From Kalaharituber pfeilii (lineage: Eukaryota > Ascomycota > Pezizomycetes > Pezizales > Pezizaceae): DNA of 64,000 bases. Shown here in pieces: positions 55,814 through 64,000 of the stretch (positions are counted from its first letter, which is position 1; every line of letters starts with the position of its first letter). The translations under genes and the position numbers were made by a program. The stretch is from NCBI GenBank assembly GCA_015179045.1, contig WHUZ01000044.1, positions 186,001-250,000 on the forward strand, in the 5' to 3' direction. The notes under the pieces were generated by a model. It searched no databases. It saw only the letters and a list, made by a program, of their open reading frames with translations, and was not told where the DNA came from.

Positions 55814-58252
55814 TCACGCAAACCTCACCCTTCCCTCTGCCATCAACTGCCTCGAACTTGCGCCCACCCAAACCTTATACTCACTCCCCGTCACAACCCT
55901 CCACTCCTGCGCCCCCACATTCCAATACGCCACGTCCCTCTTCCGCACCGGAAATTCCACCCTCTTTCGCTCCCCCGCCTTCAGCACCACCTTCTCGAAC
56001 CCTCTCAACTGCCTCACAGGATTCTCGGGTCTGTCCGCGTCCGGAAGCGCCACGTACAGCTGTGCGACCTCCTTCCCGTCTAGGTCGCCGGTGTTGGAGA
56101 TGTCGATGGACACGGTGAACAGCGTGTCGTGGAAGCCCGTCACGGAGAGCGATTTGGGCGTCGAGATGGAGAGGCTGCTGCTGTGGTATGTGAAGTTGGT
56201 GTAGGAGAGGCCGGACCCGAACGGGAATCGCGGCACGATGGAGTGCTTGTCGAACCAGAGATAGTCGATCAGCAGACCCTCCGAGAACGCCTGGTGCGGC
56301 TGCGGCCCTGTATACGCGCTCCGCACAGAGCAGCAGTAGTCGGACTCGTTCTTGCCGATTGTGTACGGGAGTTTGCCGGAGGGGTTGACGGCGCCCCAGA
56401 GGACGTCGACCAGCGAGTTACCCGACTCTTGCCCCGGTAAATGCGCCATAACCACTGCAGTGACGTTCGGATTCTCGATCCACCGCTCCATCAATATCGG
56501 GCCCACGGAGTGGACAACCACAATCGTGTTTGCGCAGGTAGAGGCAACCGTGGTGATCAACGTATCCCCGTCGCGCCACGCCGTCATGTTATTCCGATCG
56601 CCGACGTTGCCCTCGACGTTTGCTAGGCCCTCGCCGGAATTGCTCTTCACGAAAACCAAACACGCGTCTTTGTTCGCAGACTTTTGCCGGATCTCCGGGT
56701 ACGCATAGTCGTCGAGCACGCTTTCGACAGTGGCACCGGTGGAGGTGGCCTGCGCGGTGATGGCTTGCAGAGGGTCAACTAGATACTCGAACGTGCCTGC
56801 GCCGCTGCCCCAGCCGACGGGGAGCGTCCCGTGCGCGCATTTCCCGAACGAGCCGCACGAGTTGGGGCCGTCGGGGATTGGACCGGCGTCAGAGCCAAAT
56901 ACGCCGATGCGCTTGATGGCGGAGGAAAGTGGGAGTCCGCCTGGGGTTCCTGCTTTCCGCGTGTTCTTCAGCAGGACGGTGCCTTCTGCGGCGATCCGAC
57001 GCACGATTTCCGCGTGCAGGGGCGGGTTGGCGGGGACGCGGTGGTTGATGATGCCGATATAAAACCTGTCCAAGAAGATTCCGAAGTCGGCTGAATTCCA
57101 AGAGCTAAAGCTCGTGTCCGGCCAGCCCTTGTCCTGCCCCAATTTATACCACGCCGCCAGGATCCGTATCACCATCTCATCGAGCCTGCTCCCCTCCTCG
57201 ACCGCCCCATCCGACGCCGGCATGCCCCCCGCCGCCAACGCCACTGCCCCAAGGTCGCCCGGCATCACCATATCGACGCCCGCCTCGGCCGCGGGAACGG
57301 GTCCTGCGGCAGCAAACCAGTCCGTCACCACGAACCCGCGGAAGCCGAGGCCCTTCGGAAACGGGCCCTTGAGGTGCTCGCGGAGCAGCGGGATGCTTTC
57401 ACATGAGTAGGTATCGTTGACTTGCTGGTACGCGCACATGACGGAGGCGACGCCGGCCTCGACTGCATCGATGAAGGGCCACTCGTATATTTCCCGGAGG
57501 GCGCGGTCGGGAATGTCGGAGGAGAAGGATTCGAGGATCGGGGGGGTGGTGCCGGAGAGGAGGGTCTCGATGACCAGGCGGTACCGTTCCTCTGGGATAT
57601 CGGTTAGTCACGTTGAACCCGTCCGGGAATTGCGTGTTTGTTGTACCCACGTTCATTCCCAACCCAATGCTTCACGCACGCAATCACGCCCTCGTCCTGC
57701 AGTCCCCTCACGCTCTCCGCGTTCCCAATCCCCGCCAAGTACGGATCCGGCCCAAAGCCCTCCCACGTCCTGCCCGCCTTGGGCGCCCGTCCCAACCCCC
57801 CGCCACCGGCGCCAACGCCACATTCACGCCCTTGATCCGACTCTCGACCCCAATAGCCCTGCTCCTGATGTACATCAGCTCGCGGTCCCAGGTACTCGCT
57901 GTCGTCATCCCTGCAGGAAACACCGTGACCTTGTCCACGCCCCTTAGCCCGACCGGCCCGTCCTGGAGACAGAAGTAGTCGAACTCGATGCGGTCGATCT
58001 TGGCGACGTTGCCGGAGCACGGGCCGAGCCCGAGGCCGGTGCCGGTGGTCAGAGACACTTTTTCGAGAAAGTTAAGCTTGTCGGCGGCGGCTTTCGCGAG
58101 GGCGTAGGCGGCGTCCCAAGTCAGCTGGGCGCGCACGGGGACGTGAATTGCGACGAGAGGTCGGTGTGCGCCGGGGCGCGCTGCGAGTGGGCGGCTGGCG
58201 CCGCGAGCACGAGGGCGAGCAACACCCGCGTGAGGTACTGCGAGAAAGCCAT
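55814..58252 (-). CDS. GH3 family beta-glucosidase (secreted), two apparent frame breaks
   Basis: Exons 58252-57651 and 57591-55814 with a 59-bp intron (GTGGGT...TGACTAAC...CAG). Splicing creates the GH3 block VGNEQE, confirming the intron. A signal peptide (MAFSQYLTRVLLALVLAAPA) starts at the ATG. Conserved blocks follow: LTTGTGLG, CLQDGPVGLRGVD, FPAGMTTASTWDRELMY, VALAPVAGG, GRTWEGFGPDPYLAGI, VMCAYQQVNDTYSC. The nucleophile Asp is in GFVVTDWFAA (codon 57326-57324). The second GH3 domain and the C-terminal fibronectin-like fold (NTGDLDGKEVAQLYVALPDA, VWVGASSRQL) are complete. Role: releases terminal beta-glucose from cellobiose and related sugars outside the cell. Two one-base losses, in a C run (58137-58140 on plus) and a G run (57796-57801 on plus), break the frame; adding them back gives a length divisible by three, about 793 residues. 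The gene is much more GC-rich than its surroundings. Confidence 0.88.
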
Positions 58253-58296
58253 CGCGCAATTTTGAGAGGCCCAAGATAAGGAATCATTGCCATGCC

Positions 58297-58303
58297 CTTT
58301 ATA
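58297..58303 (-). promoter_or_regulatory. Putative TATA box of the GH3 gene
   Basis: TATAAAG on the minus strand, 45-51 bases before the ATG at 58252. Confidence 0.55.
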
Positions 58304-58618
58304 GAGTTCTGTCGCATGGACGATTCAGCTCCGTACCGTCTGGCAAACGACGAACTTCGCCTGAAAGAGATGTAAGCTTATTCCGATGCTTATGCTGCCT
58401 GCGCATGCCATCCGCACGCAGGAATGTATTTCCCAAACGCGGCTAGACCGGTTGAATGAGGAAAGAAAGCCGACGCTCTCGCTTGCGCTCATTGGGGCGC
58501 GCACATGGGCGGCGACGGCGATCGACTGCATCCGCGTAGGGTGTACCTTATTTGCCGGGGTGTGGAAGCATGCATACATTTAACCGTGCCGGGCACTAGA
58601 CTCCCATTGGACGCATTT

Positions 58619-58671
58619 CTTTTTTTGTCATCACTCGTATGTCGCCTTGTGGGCTATGACGAGATGAGTAC
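58619..58671 (-). mobile_element. LINE-B 3' tail insertion
   Basis: Short poly(T), CATCACTCGTATGTCGCCTT, GTGGGCTATGACGAG. TSD ACGCATTT at 58611-58618 and 58672-58679. Confidence 0.75.
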
Positions 58672-58679
58672 ACGCATTT

Positions 58680-59714
58680 GGAAGGTGGAGATCTTGGGTT
58701 GCGTGGGTAAAAACGTTCCTTTGCGCCGGGTCGTCAACGCCCTCTGGGAGCGTGTGCGGAGGTGGTGGGGCATAGGCGATGTGTCATTTTTGATATAGCA
58801 TACAACGTATACGAGCGTTGTTGGAGGCAGCGACCGACGACCCACCGGTGGCGCTTCATTTCCTCGAAAAAAATCCGCTTTATTGGTTTGTTGATCGTAT
58901 CACCGATAAAACTCAGCCCCTACTCTCAATGATGGACCAGACATGCAGTGGTGCAGTCTATGATCATCATCTCCTCGCCGTCATAGCAGCATTGTGTGGT
59001 TGGCGATCTAGTAAGGTAAAAGGTTACAGAGATGCGAATCATCGCATCATTGATACGAGCAGTGGTACATCACGCTTTGCTGTGCAGCTACATGCGCAGG
59101 GAGTGTGATCTTGCCAACTGAGATTTTTAAAACAAGTAGAGACCAGTCCCAATTACAGTTTCTCCGGCGCTGCTATTGTTGCTGGTGAGCGTCGCATAGC
59201 GTATGCTGAGATTGCTGCCATTTGGCGTGGGTTCAACAGGTCTGGAGTTATGCCAAGAATGGAACTTACCTACGCCGTCGCATGGCCTCCAAGGATGCAG
59301 GCAACCACAAGTACCATGGAGTAGCTATAGAATTGAGAGCACCAGTTCCATTCTCGAGTCGAGTTAGAGCAGATTGTAGTCTGGTATGTCCTTAAGATAG
59401 ACTATCATGCTGCAGTTCCATATGGTTAAACTCTAGTGGGACAAAAACAATCCAGTTTAATTACTAGATTCTAACATTGGCCGTCCAAGCTTTCTACGCT
59501 TATGTTGCCTTTACAATGTCAGCATTATGGTGGATTCGATTTGCATCTGAGTCGATGGTATTGGTTCATTCAAGTGAGGATGTTGGCAATTCTGCCTCGA
59601 TTAGGATCCATACTGTAACGGTAATGGTTTAGATTAAACGATGAGAGCCATGCAATTACCAGACCCATGCGCTGTTACGCGTCAGATGTTTTATTGCAGG
59701 GAATCTCTGACAAT
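58680..59714. other. Intergenic, no gene recognised
   Basis: A 96-codon frame at 58818-59108 has no known motif. I leave it unassigned. Confidence 0.35.
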
Positions 59715-59716
59715 TA

Positions 59717-60457
59717 CAGTCTACCCTTGCTATAACGAAAACCAAAAATCTGGCACTTTTTTTTCGTTATAGCAAGGTTTCGTTATAGAATATTGGGTGG
59801 CAAGATTAGTCATGTCCTTGGCAGCTGAATTTAGAAGCCCGAGTACCTGGCAACAGATTTTAACTTCGTGATTTTTCTCCTTATGGAAATAACTAGAGTA
59901 GGAAAAAAGGAGAGTACAAAATTGAGAGTACAGAAGTATTGATCAAGTACTATGCAGATGCAAAAATCAATCATGTTGTTGAAGCAAAATTACCTACAAA
60001 TCCAAACCTCAAGTTACAAAAGCAGCAACTATGCAAAAAGAAGACTGAACAAAAAGAAACCCTAGACGCAGTTCGTTCACAAATGAATCCCGTACAATGC
60101 AAGCACACCCTTTTTCGTAGAATTGGGCCAAACTAACTAGGAGTTTCTGCCCTGCCATGGCGAACAGCTGCACGCGGGGTCACGTGACAAAAAAAAAAAA
60201 AAAAAATAGGAGTTTCTAGTTGTGTAATTGGGTGGTCCTTGATTAGTCATGCATTCCACTAGCCATTTTTCGTTATATCAAGAATAATTTGTATGTAGAC
60301 AGAAATAACTATCACCCAATCTAATTTTCGTTTCATTATTTGGTGGATTTTCGTTATAGCAAGAGGTGTTTGAGTGCGAACGGAACAATGGCTCCGTGCG
60401 ATTTCCGGTATAGCAAGGTTTTCGCTATAGCGAGTTTCTTTTAGCAAGGGTAGACTG
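59717..60457. mobile_element. pogo/Tigger-type MITE with TA TSD
   Basis: Begins CAGTCTACCCTTGCTATAAC and ends with the inverse of CAGTCTACCCTTGCTA, flanked by TA (59715-59716 and 60458-60459). TATAACGAAA/TTCGTTATAGCAAGG motifs recur subterminally. No transposase. It is interrupted by a LINE-A tail. Confidence 0.82.
60149..60206 (+). mobile_element. LINE-A 3' tail inside the pogo MITE
   Basis: CCCTGCCATGGCGAACAGCT, GCACGCGGGGTCACGTGA and poly(A). TSD TAGGAGTTTCT at 60138-60148 and 60207-60217. Confidence 0.88.
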
Positions 60458-60459
60458 TA

Positions 60460-61912
60460 CGTTGTAGTCTCTAAGCCGTTGTGGTAACAGGATCTCGTAA
60501 TGCAACAGCTCCTGTCAGAACTTGGATTTTGAATGACTATCTCACCAGTACTTTTACAGATTTTCTATCATGCAACGACTTGTCGTCGCTCTTGTTGAAC
60601 TGTAGCACATACAGGACAAGAGTTTTAGTGGTGTCAGCTGCCATGCGCGAACCAGAATAATTCATTTGCTTACTAATTGCAACGTCTACTACTTACAGTG
60701 CGTTAGGCAAAAGTCTTCGGGACTATGCAGTAAAAGGAAAAACGAGACGTGCATTGTTAGCTCCTTGCACCTTGTTCGAAAAATCACTTCAAAAAAAAAA
60801 AACAATGAAGTATGTAGCTATAAAAATTGCAAAAAAAAAAAAAAAAAAAAAAAAAAACAGACCACATGATTGGGCACTAGAGAATCTAAAATCCTTTCTC
60901 AGAATTTAAGAAGGAATACTCTCGGTTAAGTTGTGTTTTCTCAAGGGGGTCCTCTCCAATGCGTCTCGTGACTGCAACGATTGGTAAACGCTTTTCCTTA
61001 TACTACATAGTACCTGAAGACTAGCACGCACAATTGACTTGCGGAGGTTGGAATGGGCAACTCCCATGACAACACCCCAATTCCATCAGTTGTCGGGAGT
61101 GATGTAATAGCGACATATGCAGCTACGAGAGCCTTATAAAATGCACGCTGTGCATCTACTTTAGTACTCTGTACCATGCGTATGCACTTTAGATATTGAA
61201 TATATTTCGCATTAATTGAAGGATGCCGTTTCAGGAAACATTAGTGCCAACGTTTTCTTGGTATTTCGTTATTATGCTATTTTCGGAGGATATGCACAGC
61301 CATGGCACGCAGCATAGCAAGATGAACTGATCACTATGCTAAGTGCCCACTTAACAAGTGCCTCTTCCTCACTCTTAGTAAGGAGCTGCTGTTTTCTCGC
61401 GAGCTTCGCCACGGCTTCTCTGCACTCCTTGTAACCTGCCACTCAATGTACGGAATTGACAAAAAAATATTTCGCTACCTTCGCAATACTGTGCTCTGGA
61501 TGCTTCCGTTTCCATGCCATCACACGATTTAGACCCTGAGGCAGCTTGTCCTTCCTGATGCGCGTCATTTGAGTATGGTTGCTTCTTAATATCTTCAATA
61601 TTGGTAGTGAGATATAGTGGAATTAGCAGGGGAACGGGGGGCCCCCAGCGTTACCGATGTGCACATCGTTACCCGTACAGTACTGGTAATGGACTACACT
61701 ATACTTTTGGAACAAATGAAAGTGTCAAATGTGAGGAAGAATCCTTTTTTAATATACCCCGCAAAAAAAGCAAAAACCTTTGAAATACCCATCATATCAT
61801 TAAAATAGTAACAACACCATCTTGGCATGGTTTTCTAAGAGCAGCGATATATGCGTGTTCAGCAAGTGCGTCAGGTTCTAAGATACTGGCAATATACCTC
61901 TTTTTTTTTAGC
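60460..61912. other. Intergenic, no gene recognised
   Basis: A long poly(A) run at 60831-60857 has no recognisable tail upstream. Frames are short. Confidence 0.4.
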
Positions 61913-61922
61913 GTGTTCGACA

Positions 61923-61982
61923 TTTTTTTTTTTTTTTTTAAATATCAGTACTCGCATGCCGCCCTGAGGGCTATGGCGAGAA
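61923..61982 (-). mobile_element. LINE-B 3' tail insertion
   Basis: Poly(T), ACTCGCATGCCGCCCTGAGG, GCTATGGCGAG. TSD GTGTTCGACA at 61913-61922 and 61983-61992. Confidence 0.88.
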
Positions 61983-61992
61983 GTGTTCGACA

Positions 61993-62960
61993 TAATGCCA
62001 CTCGGTTAGTGGTAAGCAGTTGAGCAGAAACATGGGACAGAGCAACGAGAGTAGTAAGCACGAGTAGGAGTGGTAACAGCTGGAGTAGTTAGTAGTACCT
62101 GCAGCAGTGAAGCTGGAGTTGAACAGCAATAAGCTGAATATGATAGTAGGAATGAGCCAAATACCTAGGGGCATAGCGCCAAATTTTGTTGTGGTTGTTA
62201 GATATCAGGCGTTGGATTTGTGCAGTTTTGTTGTAAAGCGTGCACCAATATGTCACATTGTGGTGAAAGACAGTAACTCCATCTCTTTGCAACAGATCGC
62301 ATCCCTTTGCTCCGAAGTATTAACAGGCCTTCGGGATGCTCGGTATCTCCCTCACAGCAGCTCACCAAGTTAAACAGGCCTAGTGGTCGCGAGACAAACA
62401 TCTAGACCCAGCAAGAATTGTCATATGCTGGTCCTCATCATCAATGTTTTCCTCCTGTAACCTCACTTCTTACTCACTTAGACCTACTGCAATCACCCTG
62501 TACACCAGCTTGTGCACCAGACTAGCGTGGACATCAGCCACATCAGTTTGCGAACCGTTCAGGAGGTTGATAGAGAATTGTGAGTGGCTTAAACAACCTG
62601 ATTGTGGTAGGAAGTGACGAATTTTGGTCAATGAGGTAACAGTGCAATTCCACTGAGAGGCATGGCATATAAGTCATGCGATTGTCCCCGATACCTCTAA
62701 CGGCACTTGCACTAGGATCGCGGGCACAGCGAGGGCGATGGTTTGTGTTACTCAGAGTCCGAAAAAAAAAGATCTGCGATTCCGCCGCATAGCTATAATA
62801 CAAGAGGTAAAAAATCAAAAGCTATTCTGGAAAAGTTGCGCTTGTTCAAAAAATTTCTGACTTTTGATGAGATGATTGGAATTGGACTGGCCATAGCTGG
62901 GAAAATACTTGTGGCTGATTTCGTGCACAAATTCACAGGGACACCATCACGCGCACGAAC
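61993..62960. other. Intergenic, no protein gene recognised
   Basis: Short frames only. AAAA at 62961-62964 gives the poly(T) terminator of the tRNA on the minus strand. Confidence 0.4.
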
Positions 62961-62969
62961 AAAAGGTAA

Positions 62970-63095
62970 AGCCCGATGCGAGGCTCGAACTCGCGACCTT
63001 GAGATCACCTATGGCCTTTATTCCTGTTGAACTAAATGACAGGAATGTGTCTGGGATATAAGAGTCACACGCTCTACCGACTGAGCCAACCGGGC
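62970..63095 (-). tRNA. tRNA-Lys(CUU) with a 53-nt intron
   Basis: Minus strand: 5' exon 63095-63059, intron 63058-63006, 3' exon 63005-62970. The acceptor arms are GCCCGGT and ATCGGGC. The A box reads TGGCTCAGTCGG and the B box GAGTTCGAGCC. Anticodon CTT, with the intron one base 3' of the anticodon, the canonical place. The anticodon stem TGTGA/TCTCA contains one T-T mismatch. The intron holds a perfect ATTCCTGT/ACAGGAAT hairpin. A TTTT terminator follows within ten bases. Confidence 0.92.
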
Positions 63096-63394
63096 TTTTG
63101 CACACCCATCTAAAAACAACGGGAATAGAAGACGGCAAGGCTGATCGCAAAAACACTATCTACTAATTGTTACTGGACTAATCAAAATATCTTCTTCCTT
63201 GCCCTGCAGCCGGTGCACCTACCGCAAGTTAGAGAATACCGCAGTAGTGACGCAGGAGACATTCTACAGCATACTCGCGATATAAGTGTATTCTTTCAGC
63301 TGGTCCCCACACATTCTTAATCAAGAACCTTCTTGTAACAAAACAGCTTGGCGGCCCACATACTAGATCTATTCCATTAACTGGCAAATTACAT
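63096..63394. other. Intergenic with a possible MITE end
   Basis: CTACAGCATACTCGCGATAT near 63263 resembles a pogo-type terminal repeat; no partner found. Confidence 0.35.
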
Positions 63395-63617
63395 ACTGTA
63401 CCTAAAACTTAGCTAGGGATCTTGTCTTATATATAAGCTTTCTCTATAAGTGCTTCAAGTATTATATCTTCTGTAACCTTTAATACATGTACTTAGGATG
63501 GGTGATAAGGTTTGGGGATTTTTAGGCGAGAGGTTTCTGCCGTGTAGATTTAACTCTTCTTCTTTTTATATAGCACAACATCGCCATAGCCCTTAGGGCG
63601 GCATGCGATAAATGATA

Positions 63618-63649
<32 letters not shown>

Positions 63650-63887
63650 TAACCTTTAGTACATTTAGGATAACCTTTATACTTAATACAATATATATTG
63701 TAAGATTTTAGAACAATTTACTTCTGGTGAGCTTGTCTTTTATTTTCGAAAGATCTCCTAACCTCTGTATTAATGTATCTAGTTTTGTTCAGGTTTGCTA
63801 GGTCAGTATATAATTTTGAAGTTGAGTTAAGAGAGAAATTTACTCTAAGAAGCTTGTTAGTAGTTGAGTAGCTTAGTTGATATAAAG
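63395..63887 (-). mobile_element. Decayed Gypsy fragment (RIP-like)
   Basis: Aligns by eye to the Gypsy RNase H/linker region (about 47825-48160) in the same orientation, e.g. ATCTTGTCTTATATATAAGC against ATCTTGTCTTGTATATAAGC. Most differences are C to T or G to A. It is interrupted by a LINE-B tail and ends abruptly at 63887. Confidence 0.82.
63489..63645 (+). mobile_element. LINE-B 3' tail in the decayed Gypsy fragment
   Basis: A T-rich 3' UTR, CGCCATAGCCCTTAGGGCGG, CATGCGATAAATGATAT and poly(A). A 19-bp TSD with one mismatch lies at 63470-63488 and 63646-63664. Confidence 0.85.
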
Positions 63888-64000
63888 TGTCACGGCCCGC
63901 GCCCTACAGCCTCCGCACACTAAGCCACGGCCGCCTCCCGCCAACAGCCGGCAAGCTCATAGAACTGGCTAGCTATAGGTAGCTAGCAAGATGCCAGTAT
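63888..64000. other. GC-rich sequence, possibly the start of an LTR
   Basis: Gypsy similarity stops exactly where TGTCACGGCCCGCGCC begins, and composition changes to GC-rich. This would fit the end of another LTR element inserted there, but the window ends before it can be tested. Confidence 0.3.

Noticed and set aside
57399..57662. Frame reading NTQFPDGFNVTNRYP as GH3 coding sequence
   Set aside because: It overlaps a 59-bp intron with GT, a CTAAC branch site and CAG; splicing gives the conserved VGNEQE block, which the unspliced reading does not.
60831..60857. Poly(A) run as a LINE tail
   Set aside because: Neither the A nor the B tail motif precedes it and no duplication flanks it.

Overview
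The window looks like a repeat-rich stretch of a filamentous ascomycete (Pezizomycotina) nuclear genome. The signs are genes with several short GT-AG introns, a NACHT-ankyrin STAND receptor, a HET-domain gene, a LaeA-like methyltransferase, a fungal GH3 beta-glucosidase, a chromodomain Ty3/Gypsy element, Tad-like LINEs with an ORF2 RNase H, and AT-rich decay of repeats that resembles repeat-induced point mutation (RIP). I cannot name the species.

Host genes are sparse. They are: an intact three-exon NACHT-ankyrin gene (1692-6047, +); an intact seven-exon LaeA-like SAM methyltransferase (19254-20742, +); a HET-domain gene (28645-32577, +) broken by two transposon insertions and small indels; a GH3 beta-glucosidase (58252-55814, -) with one intron and two apparent one-base deletions; and an intron-containing tRNA-Lys(CUU) (63095-62970, -). 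Two of the four protein genes belong to fungal nonself-recognition families.

Almost everything else is mobile DNA. Two LINE lineages dominate, and I call them A and B by their 3' tails. A ends in a CCCTGC...GCGGGGTTACGTGA block plus poly(A). B ends in CGCCATAGCCC...GGGCGGCATGCGA plus poly(A). Both leave target-site duplications (TSDs) of about 8-19 bp, and most copies are very short 3' tails. Lineage A also has a derivative in which an ORF1 fragment is joined directly to the A tail without any reverse transcriptase (7785-8549, 50785-51229, 54112-54633, 54956-55480). A 6.4-kb Ty3/Gypsy chromovirus (46009-52377, -) has near-identical LTRs and a textbook -1 frameshift signal between gag and pol. 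Also present are two large foldback elements with TA duplications, hAT-type and pogo-type MITEs, two solo LTRs, several other inverted-repeat elements and a 2-kb minisatellite.

Insertions are nested. LINE-B at 33400-36459 holds a hAT MITE and a 1.4-kb foldback element, which in turn holds a B tail. The Gypsy element holds an A tail and an ORF1-only element. The HET gene holds an A tail and a 1.7-kb foldback element. At least seven otherwise conserved reading frames are broken by one-base changes in homopolymers, so either pseudogenization or base-call error must be considered when reading the gene models.
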